Source of the DNA: BOG-933 sp037132135
GTDB lineage: Bacteria; Pseudomonadota; Alphaproteobacteria; Azospirillales; Azospirillaceae
Length of the DNA: 64,000 bases
Assembly: GCA_037132135.1 (NCBI GenBank)
Contig: JBAXPR010000006.1
Coordinates: 1-64,000 of the forward strand
Reading direction: 5' to 3'
A program made the position numbers and the translations under genes. Position 1 is the first letter of the stretch. Each line of letters starts with the position of its first letter. Shown here piece after piece: positions 33,491 through 46,487 of the stretch. Under the pieces are notes generated by a model. That model had not been told where the DNA came from and did not search any database. It saw only the letters and a list, made by a program, of their open reading frames with translations.

Positions 33491-34233
33491 GCCCCCTCCT
33501 GCCCATTAGCCGCCGCCGCACCGTCGTCGGGCCGGATCACGGCGAAGCTGGTGGTGTCGCCCTTGGGCCGGGCGGTCTTGAGCGACTGTCCGACCACCAC
33601 GAAATGGATGGTTTCGGCGATGTTGGTGGCGTGGTCGCCGACCCGCTCCAGATTCTTGGCGATGAACAGCAGGTGGGTGCAGGGGGTGATGTTGCGCGGG
33701 TCCTCCATCATGTAGGTCAGGACTTCGCGAAACAAGCTGGTGTAGAGGTCGTCGAGTTCCTCATCGCGGCGCCAGGCCGCGATCGCCTTGTCGAGGTTGC
33801 GGTCAATGTAGGCGTCGAGCACGTCCTTCATGATCTCCTGGACCAGCTTGCCCATCCGCGGGATGCCCCCGGCCGGCCGCACCGGCGGCATCTGCGCCAG
33901 CACCATCGCCCGCTTCGCGATGTTGGCGGCGTAGTCGCCGATGCGCTCGAGGTCGGCGGCGATCTTCAGCGTCGACACGATTTCCCGCAGGTCGCCGGCC
34001 ATCGGCTGGCGCAGCGCCAGCATCCGGATCGCCTCGGCGTCGATGTCGCGTTCGTACTGGTCGAGCCGCTCGTCGGACTTGATCACCGAAGCGGCCAGAT
34101 CGGCGTCGCGCCGGGCCACCGCCCGCACCGCGGTCTCGACCTGGGCTTCGGCGATCCCGCCCATCTGGGTGATCAGGGTGGTCAGGCGCCGCAGCTCTTC
34201 GGAAAACGAGCGGACGATGTGTTCCTTGCTCAT
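33487..34233 (-). CDS. phoU: Phosphate transport system regulator PhoU
   Basis: A 248-residue PhoU, made of two three-helix bundles (E/DxxxD metal-binding motifs such as ADLERIGDYAANIAKR and KNLERVGDHATNIAETI). It links the Pst transporter to the PhoR/PhoB pair and represses the regulon when phosphate is ample. The C-terminal 30 residues are an unconserved tail. It lies 17 bases after pstB and overlaps phoB by four bases. Confidence 0.95.
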   Translation of the reverse strand: MSKEHIVRSFSEELRRLTTLITQMGGIAEAQVETAVRAVARRDADLAASVIKSDERLDQYERDIDAEAIRMLALRQPMAGDLREIVSTLKIAADLERIGDYAANIAKRAMVLAQMPPVRPAGGIPRMGKLVQEIMKDVLDAYIDRNLDKAIAAWRRDEELDDLYTSLFREVLTYMMEDPRNITPCTHLLFIAKNLERVGDHATNIAETIHFVVVGQSLKTARPKGDTTSFAVIRPDDGAAAANGQEGA

Positions 34234-34250
34234 GAACCCCAGCCTTTCGC

Positions 34251-35051
34251 TCAGCCGTAACGGCCGGTGATGTACCCCTGGGTGCGTTCATCCCGGGGGT
34301 TGGTGAAGATTTCCTCGGTGTCGTTGCACTCGACCATTTCGCCGAGGTGGAAGAACGCGGTCTTCTGGGAGACCCGGGCCGCCTGCTGCATGTTGTGGGT
34401 AACGATCACGATGGTATAGTTTTCGCGCAGCTCGTCGATCAGCTCTTCGATGTGGGCGGTGGCGATCGGGTCGAGCGCCGAGCAGGGTTCGTCCATCAGA
34501 ATGACTTCGGGGCTGACCGCAATGGCGCGGGCGATGCAAAGGCGCTGCTGCTGGCCGCCGGACAGCCCGGTGCCCGGCTCCTTCAGCCGGTCCTTGGCCT
34601 CGTTCCAGAGCCCGGCGCGCTCCAGCGACGACTGCACGATCTCGTCCATCTCGGGACCGCGCTGGGCGAGGCCGTGGATGCGCGGGCCGTAGGCGATGTT
34701 GTCGTAGATCGATTTCGGAAACGGATTGGGCTTTTGGAAGACCATGCCGACCCGGGCGCGCAGTTGCACGGTGTCGATGGTCCTGGCGTAGATGTCCTCG
34801 CCGTCGAGTTCGATCCGGCCGTCGACCCGGCAGATGTCGATGGTGTCGTTCATGCGGTTGAGGCAGCGCAGGAACGTCGACTTGCCGCAGCCCGAGGGGC
34901 CGATCAGGGCGGTGACGCGGTTCTCCTCGACATCAAGGCTGATGCCGTTGAGGGCCTGCTTGGCGCCGTAATAGACGTTGACCGAGCGGGCGGTGATCTT
35001 GGCCGGCGCCCCTTTGCCGGACGCAGACCGATCGGAAAGTTCGAACCGCAT
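34251..35051 (-). CDS. pstB: Phosphate ABC transporter ATP-binding protein PstB
   Basis: A 266-residue ATPase driving phosphate import. Walker A GPSGCGKST, signature LSGGQQQRL, Walker B VILMDEPCSALD and the switch histidine in VTHNMQQA are all intact. FQKPNPFPKSIYDNIAYG is the typical PstB Q-loop. The N-terminal 20 residues are a variable extension. It starts 3 bases after the pstA stop. Confidence 0.97.
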   Translation of the reverse strand: MRFELSDRSASGKGAPAKITARSVNVYYGAKQALNGISLDVEENRVTALIGPSGCGKSTFLRCLNRMNDTIDICRVDGRIELDGEDIYARTIDTVQLRARVGMVFQKPNPFPKSIYDNIAYGPRIHGLAQRGPEMDEIVQSSLERAGLWNEAKDRLKEPGTGLSGGQQQRLCIARAIAVSPEVILMDEPCSALDPIATAHIEELIDELRENYTIVIVTHNMQQAARVSQKTAFFHLGEMVECNDTEEIFTNPRDERTQGYITGRYG

Positions 35052-35054
35052 GAC

Positions 35055-36368
35055 CTACCACCGCCTCTCAAATTTCTTGCGCAGGAACACCGCGACCGCA
35101 TTCATCAGGATGAGAAAGCCGAGCAGCAGCATGATCGCGGCCGAGGTGCGCTCGATCCAGCCGCGTTCGGGGGCGTCGGCCCACATGAAAATCTGCACCG
35201 GCAGCACTGTCGAAGGGTCGGCCAGCGTGCCCGGAACATCGACCACGAAGGCGACCATGCCGATCAGCAGCAACGGCGCGGTCTCGCCCAGCGCCCGGGC
35301 GAGGCCGAGGATGGTACCGGTGAGGATGCCGGGCGCCGCCAGCGGCAGCACGTGGTGGAGCACCACCTGCAGCGGCGAGGCGCCGATGCCGAGCGCGGCC
35401 TCGCGGATCGAGGGCGGCACCGATTTCAGTGCCGCTCTGGCGGCGATGATGATCGTCGGCAGGGTCATCAGCGCCAGCACGACACCGCCGATCAACGCCG
35501 ATGAGCGCGGCATGCCGAAGAAATTGAGGAACATCGAGAGGCCGAGCAGGCCGAACACGATCGAGGGCACCGCGGCGAGGTTGTTGATGTTGACCTCGAT
35601 GAAGTCGGTCCACCACGCCTTGGGCGCGAATTCCTCAAGGTAGACCGCCGCCGCGACGCCGATCGGCACCGAAAGCGCCAGGGTCACCAGCATGGTCATG
35701 ATCGAGCCGATCAGGGCGCCCCACATTCCGGCCTGTTCGGGCTGGCGGCTGTTGGAGCGGGTCAGCACGTCGAGGCTGAAATGGCTGTTCAGCACGCCCT
35801 TGGCCCGGAGGCCGTCGATCCAGCCGATCTGGCGATCGGTGATGGTCCGCTCGCCTTCAACGCTGGCCCGCGAGATGTGGCCCTTGATGAACTGATCGGT
35901 GTTGTCGGAGGCCAGCAGCGACACCCGCTGACGGCTGCCGATGATCTCGGGGTGGGTCATCACCATCTCGCGGAGGGTGTAGCCGGCGGCGGCGCTGACC
36001 AGTTCCATCAGCGCCCGCTTGCCGTCGCGGCCGCCGGCGGTCGGAACCTCGGTCAGCAGGGCCGCGCGCACCAGCGCCGGATAATCGCCGGCCGAGAGCA
36101 CCGCCGGCTCGCGGGAGCCCGAGGGTGTGATCGCGTCGGGATCGAAGAAGACCTCGACCTCGAACCGGCTCTGCCAGAAGGCGGTATAGCCGTTGAGAAC
36201 GATGGTGGAGAGCAGCACCGCCAGCATCAGCGCGGCAAAGGCGATGGCGCCGATGCCGGCACGCTGAAACCAGCGCTCGGCGCGGTAGCGCCGCCGCAGC
36301 CGGGTCTCGAAGGCTTCGGACTGATAGGTTGAGCGCTTGAGGATGGTTTCGCCGGTCAGGTCAGTCAT
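35055..36368 (-). CDS. pstA: Phosphate ABC transporter permease PstA
   Basis: A 437-residue permease. After a long N-terminal region (one membrane segment near 40-60 and a periplasmic part to about 200, longer than in E. coli PstA), six membrane segments carry the ATPase-coupling EAALGIGASPLQVVLHHVLP motif. Long PstA proteins are common in alphaproteobacteria. It overlaps pstC by 8 bases. Confidence 0.95.
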   Translation of the reverse strand: MTDLTGETILKRSTYQSEAFETRLRRRYRAERWFQRAGIGAIAFAALMLAVLLSTIVLNGYTAFWQSRFEVEVFFDPDAITPSGSREPAVLSAGDYPALVRAALLTEVPTAGGRDGKRALMELVSAAAGYTLREMVMTHPEIIGSRQRVSLLASDNTDQFIKGHISRASVEGERTITDRQIGWIDGLRAKGVLNSHFSLDVLTRSNSRQPEQAGMWGALIGSIMTMLVTLALSVPIGVAAAVYLEEFAPKAWWTDFIEVNINNLAAVPSIVFGLLGLSMFLNFFGMPRSSALIGGVVLALMTLPTIIIAARAALKSVPPSIREAALGIGASPLQVVLHHVLPLAAPGILTGTILGLARALGETAPLLLIGMVAFVVDVPGTLADPSTVLPVQIFMWADAPERGWIERTSAAIMLLLGFLILMNAVAVFLRKKFERRW

Positions 36369-37734
36369 ATTTTTCCCGATATTTCTGGACCACGCGGAGG
36401 GCGACGACGTTGAGGATCAGCGTCACCACGAACAGCACCAGACCGAGGCCGAACACCGAGAGGGTCTTGGGGCTGTTGAACTCCTGATCGCCCCGAATGG
36501 TCGAGGCGATCTGCACTGTGACCGTGGTCACGGCGGCAAAGGGATTGGCGGTGAGATTGGCCGAGAGGCCGGCGGCCATGGCTACGATCATGGTCTCGCC
36601 GATGGCGCGGCTGATCGCCAGCATCACGGCGCCGACGATGCCGGGCAGGGCAGCGGGCAGCACGATCTCGCGGATGGTTTCGGACTTGGTGGCGCCGAGG
36701 CCATAGGAGCCGTCGCGCAGCGCCTGGGGCACGGCGTTGATCACGTCGTCGGAGAGCGAGCTGACGAACGGGATGATCATAATCCCCATCACCAGCCCGG
36801 CGGCCAGCGCCGACTGAGAGGAGACATCGAGACCGGCCAGGGTTCCCGCCGTCCGGATCGCCGGCGCCATGGTCATCGCGGCGAAGAAGCCGTAGACCAC
36901 GGTCGGGATGCCGGCCAGAATTTCCAGCACCGGTTTGGCGGTGGCGCGCAGTCGCGGCGTCGCATACTCCGACATATAGACCGCGGCCAGCAGCCCGACC
37001 GGCACTGCGACCAGCATCGCGATCACCGTGATCAGCAGCGTGCCGGTGAAGAGCGGCACCGCGCCGAACGAACCCGCGGCATCGCCGGAAAACGCCGCCT
37101 GGGGATTCCAGTGCAGGCCGAACAGGAAATCGGCCAGGGGAATCTTGGCGAAGAACTGGATCGCCTCAAAGAGCAGCGACAGCACGATGCCGACCGTGGT
37201 CAGGATCGCCACCAGCGAACAGAGAATGAGCGCGACGCTCAGCGTCCGCTCGACCCGGTTGCGGGCGCGCAGGTCCCGGCTGATCTGCCGGCGGGCATGG
37301 ACGATGCCGGCCACCGCCAGCGCCGAGCCCAGCGCCAGCAGGCAGCCTTCGGCCAGACCGTGCCACTGGTTGTAGAGCGCGGCGGCGGCGCGGATTGCCG
37401 GGTCGGGTTCGCGGCCCGAGGCGATGCCGCGGGCAAAATTAAGGATGTCGGTCTGAACCAGGGTCAGCGACTGGGGGTCGAGTTGGCGCAGCATCTCGGG
37501 CAGTCGGGCCAGCACCAGGGACATCACGAGCTGATCTTGCAGGCAGAGCCAGACCGCGAGCAGAAAAAGCGCGGGCAGGCCAGCCCAGATCGCGACGAAA
37601 AAGCCGTGATAGGAGGGGATCGAATGCAGCTGCGAGAGCCGGCCGCCGGCCATCGCCACCGCCCGGCCCCGTCCGAGCAGATAGCCGACCAGGGTCAGGC
37701 CCGCTATCACCGCAAGGAGGATCGAGGTCTGCAT
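36361..37734 (-). CDS. pstC: Phosphate ABC transporter permease PstC
   Basis: A 457-residue permease partner of PstA. The N-terminal half holds extra membrane segments and a periplasmic loop; the C-terminal half is the binding-protein-dependent permease with the coupling segment DGSYGLGATKSETIREIVLP. About 150 residues longer than E. coli PstC, normal for this group. It lies 98 bases after pstS, with a hairpin between (37786-37814). Confidence 0.95.
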   Translation of the reverse strand: MQTSILLAVIAGLTLVGYLLGRGRAVAMAGGRLSQLHSIPSYHGFFVAIWAGLPALFLLAVWLCLQDQLVMSLVLARLPEMLRQLDPQSLTLVQTDILNFARGIASGREPDPAIRAAAALYNQWHGLAEGCLLALGSALAVAGIVHARRQISRDLRARNRVERTLSVALILCSLVAILTTVGIVLSLLFEAIQFFAKIPLADFLFGLHWNPQAAFSGDAAGSFGAVPLFTGTLLITVIAMLVAVPVGLLAAVYMSEYATPRLRATAKPVLEILAGIPTVVYGFFAAMTMAPAIRTAGTLAGLDVSSQSALAAGLVMGIMIIPFVSSLSDDVINAVPQALRDGSYGLGATKSETIREIVLPAALPGIVGAVMLAISRAIGETMIVAMAAGLSANLTANPFAAVTTVTVQIASTIRGDQEFNSPKTLSVFGLGLVLFVVTLILNVVALRVVQKYREKYD

Positions 37735-37785
37735 CGGTCTGACCGGTTCCGTCGGGGCTGGGGGGCTGGGGAAGGGGAGGGAAGG

Positions 37786-37814
37786 CCGGAAGGAGCCGGG
37801 GGGCGCCCTTCCGG
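37786..37814 (-). terminator. Intercistronic hairpin between pstS and pstC
   Basis: CCGGAAGG and CCTTCCGG form an 8-base perfect stem around a GC-rich loop, without a T-run. A hairpin here fits partial termination or 3' end protection, which would leave more pstS than pstCAB message, as binding proteins usually need. This role is inference. Confidence 0.45.
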
Positions 37815-37832
37815 TTCTTTCCGGCCCGGGAC

Positions 37833-38861
37833 TTACTTCGCGAGGGCCGCAGCGGCGCTCTGCTGCGCCTTGAGTTCGGCCGGCGCCAGCGGGATCAGGC
37901 CCTTGGCCACCAGATAGCCGTCCTCGCCCGCCGCCTTGGTGCTGACGAACTCGTTGACGTATTCGGCCATACCCGGGATCGCCTTGACGTGGGCCTTCTT
38001 GACGTAGAAGAACAGCGGTCGCGACACCGGGTATTTCTTCGAAAGAATATTCTCGAAGGTGGCATCGACGCCGTTGACCGAGAGCGCCCGCACCTTGTCG
38101 CGGTTCTGATCGACGTAGAAGAAGGTGAAGACGCCGACCGCATTGGGGCTGGAGTTCAGTTTGCCGACGATCAGGGCGTAATCTTCGGAAACGTCGATCC
38201 AGGCGCCGTCCTCGCGGATGGTCTGACAGGCCTTCTTCTTGGCGTCGGCGGCCAGCGCCTTGATCTCGGGGACGGCCTCGCAGCCGGTGTCCATCACCAG
38301 TTCGTTGAAGGCGTCGCGGGTGCCGTGGACCTTGGCCGGGCCATAGACCTCGATCTCGGTCCGGGGCAGCGTCGGGTCAACATCGGACCATTTGGTGGCG
38401 GGGTTCTTGACCAGCTTGCCGCCGACCGGTACCTCGGCGGCCAAAGCCAGCCACAGCTGCTTCGTGGTGACCGGGAAGGCCTTGCTCTTGGCGTTGACCG
38501 CGACCGTGATGCCGTCGAAACCGATGGTGAATTCGGCGATCTCGGCGACGCCGTTGGTTTCGCACATCTTCCGTTCGCTGTCCTTGATCGGACGCGAGGC
38601 GTTGGAGATGTCGGGATATTGCGGGCCGACGCCGACGCAGAAGGCCTTGAAGCCGCCGCCGGTGCCGGTCGATTCGACCACCGGAGTCTTGAACTTGCCG
38701 AGCTTGCCGAAGTTTTCGGCCACCAGCGTCGAGAACGGAAACACGGTGGAGGAGCCGACAATGCGAATCTGCTCACGCGACTGAGCCTGGACCGGCGCAG
38801 CCGCCAGGGTGACGCCGGCCGCGACCGTCATGGCCGCCAGGGCGAATCTCTTGTTGAACAC
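37833..38861 (-). CDS. pstS: Phosphate-binding periplasmic protein PstS
   Basis: A 342-residue periplasmic binding protein. A signal peptide (about 1-26, ending PVQAQS) is followed by REQIRIVGSSTVFPF, the phosphate-binding SSTVF loop, and SNASRPIKDSE and GTRDAFNE. The start is GTG with AAAGGGA five bases upstream. A Pho box and a -10 hexamer lie about 60-100 bases upstream. First gene of pstSCAB-phoU-phoB. Confidence 0.95.
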   Translation of the reverse strand: MFNKRFALAAMTVAAGVTLAAAPVQAQSREQIRIVGSSTVFPFSTLVAENFGKLGKFKTPVVESTGTGGGFKAFCVGVGPQYPDISNASRPIKDSERKMCETNGVAEIAEFTIGFDGITVAVNAKSKAFPVTTKQLWLALAAEVPVGGKLVKNPATKWSDVDPTLPRTEIEVYGPAKVHGTRDAFNELVMDTGCEAVPEIKALAADAKKKACQTIREDGAWIDVSEDYALIVGKLNSSPNAVGVFTFFYVDQNRDKVRALSVNGVDATFENILSKKYPVSRPLFFYVKKAHVKAIPGMAEYVNEFVSTKAAGEDGYLVAKGLIPLAPAELKAQQSAAAALAK

Positions 38862-38921
38862 GTCAATCCCTTTCGGTGGTTCGTCCCCAAGGACGCTCCG
38901 GACGTTAGTGGGCGACTGCGA

Positions 38922-38958
38922 ACTATATACGACATGCCCATGACAGTTTTATGACCAG
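38922..38958 (-). promoter_or_regulatory. Pho box and PhoB-dependent promoter of the pst operon
   Basis: Read leftward from 38958, TGGTCAT-AAAA-CTGTCAT (38957-38940) is a near-perfect pair of PhoB half-sites in the 11-base repeat spacing. Ten to eleven bases later comes TATATAGT (38929-38922), a good -10 element in the position expected for a PhoB-activated promoter whose -35 is replaced by the Pho box. The pstS start is about 60 bases further on. Confidence 0.85.
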
Positions 38959-39156
38959 CGGCCGACTTCGCGGACAGCGCAGGTCAGCGATGCCTGGAGG
39001 TGTGGCGGGTTGACGCAGGCTTTTGCGGTGCGGCAGAAGCATCCCCATCTGTGCAACCACAGTCTTGACGCTCGGCGGCGTGACCGGCCAGCCTATGTCA
39101 ATCCTGTCGTGCCGGTCATCGGCCCGCACATCGGCCAGAAGCCAGGGAGAGAAATT

Positions 39157-39594
39157 ATGCCGCATCGTCGGATCCAACAGGTTCTGAGAAACCAGCAACT
39201 GCTGCACCTCGCGCCAACCGTCACCGTTCGCGAAGCTGCCCGCCAGATGTCGGAACGGCACGTCGCGGCGGTGCTCGTCACCGAGGTCGATGGCCAGTTG
39301 GACGGCATCTTTACCGAACGCGATCTTCTCGACCGGGTCGTGGTGCCGGGGCTTAACCCCGACGTGACGCCGCTGGGCAAGGTGATGACGCCCAATCCGG
39401 CGACCGTGGCCCCGGGCGAGACCGTGCGCGATGCCCTGGCGATCATGGACGCCAAGGGCGTCCGCCATCTGCCGGTGGCGGTGGAAGGGCGGGTGCTGGG
39501 GGTGGTGTCGATGCGTGATTTCGTCGGCGACGAGGTCGCGGTGCTCGACCGCCAGCACGAAATCGAGGCGCAGTACGCTGAGCATATGAGGTAA
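39157..39594 (+). CDS. CBS-domain pair protein
   Basis: A 145-residue protein consisting almost only of two CBS motifs (residues about 10-65 and 75-130), a Bateman module that binds adenosine nucleotides. VREAARQMSERHVAAVLV and VRDALAIMDAKGVRHLPV are the two repeats. ATG 39157 has AGGGAGAG about 6 bases upstream; a frame open to 39010 shows no conserved sequence. No partner domain is attached, so it may regulate another protein in trans. It is divergent from pstS, but lacks an obvious link to phosphate. Confidence 0.85.
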   Translation: MPHRRIQQVLRNQQLLHLAPTVTVREAARQMSERHVAAVLVTEVDGQLDGIFTERDLLDRVVVPGLNPDVTPLGKVMTPNPATVAPGETVRDALAIMDAKGVRHLPVAVEGRVLGVVSMRDFVGDEVAVLDRQHEIEAQYAEHMR

Positions 39595-39669
39595 GGGCAA
39601 AGCCCGATACGGGGCCGCCCGCCTGTGGCCGAGTCGCACCGAAGGGCGGCGGCCGGGACGAGAACGTCG

Positions 39670-39717
39670 CGCCGGACAGCTAACGGACTGTCCGGCGCCG
39701 GCAGGCTGCGGTATAGT
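39670..39717 (+). promoter_or_regulatory. Perfect inverted repeat next to a TATAGT element
   Basis: CGCCGGACAG (39670-39679) and CTGTCCGGCG (39688-39697) pair perfectly over 10 bases around an 8-base loop. There is no T-run on either strand, so it is a poor terminator. TATAGT at 39712-39717 lies 15 bases on and 18 bases before the next start codon. An operator overlapping a promoter is one reading; a CBS-gene 3' hairpin is another. Confidence 0.45.
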
Positions 39718-39734
39718 CTCATGACAGAGACGGC

Positions 39735-40406
39735 ATGGTGGGAATGGATGCCATGATTGAAGAGCCGGCCGCGAACATCGACCCCGTTGGGGGTACGGTC
39801 TGGAACCGGGACGCGGGGGCCGCCTCGGGGCCGGCACCCGGACAGTCGCCCGCGGTCCAGGGGGAGATCGACCGTTTGACGGCCGCTCTGTCTGCGGCGC
39901 GGGCCGAGGCCGCCGAGGCCGCGGTCGCCCGCGAAGACGCGCTGACCTGGGTTCGGGAACTGGAAGCCGCGGTCAGAGAGCGCAACGGTATGATCACCGA
40001 GCTTCGTGCCGCCTTGTCGGAGCGCGACCGCCGGATCGGTCAGCTCAGCGATCGGGTCGAGCGGACCCAGGGCCGCATCTCCGAGGTCGAGCGCTCGCTG
40101 GAGCGCACCGTCGAGTTGCAGCGCTCGCTCGAGGCTGAATTTGATCAGGCCCGGCGGGTCCAGGATCAGACCGCCGTCGTGCTCGCCGGCGCCCGCAATG
40201 CGACCGAACGCAGCCGGACCGAACTCGCCGAGCGCGACGCCCAGATCCGGCAGCTTCAGGCCGAGGTTGCCCGCCGGGGGCCGCCGGGGACCCCGGCCGC
40301 GGTCGGGACCGCGCTCACCGATCTCTTCAAGGCCGCCCGGTTGCGCCGTGCCGAGCGGCTGGCGCTGACCCAGCCCTGGCGCGTGCCGCCCACCGCCCGG
40401 CGTTAG
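39735..40406 (+). CDS. Coiled-coil protein of unknown function
   Basis: A 223-residue cytoplasmic protein. Residues about 42-185 form a long heptad-like helix rich in Glu, Arg, Ala and Leu (GEIDRLTAALSAARAEAAEA onward). The C-terminus is basic (LFKAARLRRAERL). The start is uncertain: ATGs at 39735, 39744 and 39753 are all in frame with no strong ribosome site. It has no enzyme motif, signal peptide or membrane segment. Converges on the unknown gene downstream. Confidence 0.65.
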   Translation: MVGMDAMIEEPAANIDPVGGTVWNRDAGAASGPAPGQSPAVQGEIDRLTAALSAARAEAAEAAVAREDALTWVRELEAAVRERNGMITELRAALSERDRRIGQLSDRVERTQGRISEVERSLERTVELQRSLEAEFDQARRVQDQTAVVLAGARNATERSRTELAERDAQIRQLQAEVARRGPPGTPAAVGTALTDLFKAARLRRAERLALTQPWRVPPTARR

Positions 40407-40415
40407 CGCGGACGG

Positions 40416-41441
40416 CTAATCGCCGCCTGCACTGGCCGTTCGCAGCGGCGGGCGCTTGATCCGCGCCCGTCCCTTGCGGGCGAGGGTGTCGGCGTTGAGT
40501 TGGGCCTCCCGCCTCCCGCCCTCAATCGGGAAGCTGCTGAGGGCCTCCTTGAACTGCCGGGCATAATCGTAATTGGTCCTGACCTGCTTCAACACCCAAT
40601 GGTCGCGCATGGCGAAATAGAGCAGCCGGTTGCGCGAGGGCAGACGGCGGAGGTTCGGCTGCTCCAGGATGCTGCCGTCCCAGTCTAGTCTGGCCAGAAA
40701 CTGGTAGGCGGCGCAGAATTCCAGGAACAGGGTGTTTTTGCTGGCGATCGTCTCACGGACATAGATCGAGCACATATAGTAATAAAGCCCATGAAAATAA
40801 TTGTCATGGATGAGCTGACAGAGGGCCTTGACATCATCCCGGGCGCCCGGATTCTTGATTTGCCGCTTTATCCGGTCGCCCAGATGAAAATATTGCTGGG
40901 CTTCGCCAAAAAAATGGAAATTCCACACATGCCTTGCCGCGATCCTTGCCTTGTATTGCTGGATAATCATGAACAGCAGGCCCTCGAAGTACTTTCGTTC
41001 CGCCGCGCGGGCATTCGGCAGATCGGGAATCAGGTCGAGGAGTTGTTTCAGCTGGTAGGGGTGTTCGAGGCCGCGCGGGCGATGAAATTTGCCCTGCCGC
41101 GGGCCGGTCGCCGCCGGGTCGTCGGTGTCCGGTGCCGGCGGGGTGACCATTGTGGTCCGGACCAGCCCCAGGGCCTCGCGCATTCGTCGTTCCAGCCGTT
41201 CGGCCGGCGTCTCCCGCCGCTGTTGCAGGAGAAAGGTTTTCACCCGGCCAAACAGGCTGGTGGCTGACGGGGGGTCGATCAGGGTCTTGAGCGCGGGTTC
41301 GGCCAGCGTCGGCAGCACCAGCGGCTGGGGCAGGCGATCGAGCGCCGGCGGCGGCGCCCCGAAACGGAAGGTGCGGCCATGAATGACCCCTTTTTGCCGA
41401 TCGCTGCCTTCCTTGTCAGCCATGGGATCGGTATCCCTCAT
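40416..41441 (-). CDS. Protein of unknown family
   Basis: A 341-residue protein that I do not recognise. The N-terminal 130 residues are basic and Pro-rich with a helical stretch (TPAERLERRMREALGLV). The C-terminal 200 residues are rich in aromatic residues and predicted helical (YKARIAARHVWNFHFFGEAQ; LIHDNYFHGLYYYMCSIYV). It has no signal peptide or enzyme motif. I chose ATG 41441, with AGAGGTG about 8 bases upstream; ATG 41423 is a second option. Its codon use is slightly AT-richer than its neighbours in the aromatic part. Context (coiled-coil protein, gltB) gives no function. Confidence 0.65.
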   Translation of the reverse strand: MRDTDPMADKEGSDRQKGVIHGRTFRFGAPPPALDRLPQPLVLPTLAEPALKTLIDPPSATSLFGRVKTFLLQQRRETPAERLERRMREALGLVRTTMVTPPAPDTDDPAATGPRQGKFHRPRGLEHPYQLKQLLDLIPDLPNARAAERKYFEGLLFMIIQQYKARIAARHVWNFHFFGEAQQYFHLGDRIKRQIKNPGARDDVKALCQLIHDNYFHGLYYYMCSIYVRETIASKNTLFLEFCAAYQFLARLDWDGSILEQPNLRRLPSRNRLLYFAMRDHWVLKQVRTNYDYARQFKEALSSFPIEGGRREAQLNADTLARKGRARIKRPPLRTASAGGD

Positions 41442-41849
41442 CGCCGGGCACCTCTCTTTTTCAAAGGCTGGTCCCGGCACGACAAGACGCCATCGTGGCG
41501 GCGATCGCAAGTGCGAAAATAGGCAGTGATCATTGATCGTTCGCGGGTCCGCGATGGCTGGTCCGTGGTGCCGCGATCGGCGGCGGCGGTCATGGCAGCG
41601 GTTTCACGTCCAGGCCCCTTCCGGAGTCGACAAATGTCATGAGCATAGTATAACTGGGCGACGCGGACCGGCATCGACGTGCCGGCCACCGGTGACTGCG
41701 GCCGGAACGGCGATCCCCCCGGCGACGGAGATCCCGAGACATGGCATGGGTGGGCGGCTGGTCGGGCGGGTGGTCTCGATCCGGGCTTGGCATGATATTT
41801 GAGTGACGCCGTGGCGACGGACGCGGGGTCGAAAGGGAGTGACGGTCGG
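41442..41849. other. Intergenic region upstream of gltB
   Basis: The 408 bases between the unknown gene and gltB hold no convincing gene. TCGACA (41627-41632) and TATAAC (41649-41654), 16 bases apart, are a candidate gltB promoter about 190 bases before its start. A palindrome GATCATTGATC lies near 41528. An alternative gltB start (TTG, 41799) would shorten the leader. Confidence 0.45.
41627..41654 (+). promoter_or_regulatory. Candidate promoter of gltBD
   Basis: TCGACA and TATAAC with a 16-base spacer. Each hexamer differs from consensus by one base, but the spacer is one base short of the 17-base optimum and the leader would be long. Confidence 0.35.

Positions 41850-46479
<4,630 letters not shown>

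Positions 46480-46487
<8 letters not shown>

Noticed and set aside
38862..39156. N-terminal extension of the CBS protein by an open frame from 39010
   Set aside because: The extra 49 residues are unlike CBS proteins, and the inner ATG has a good ribosome site.
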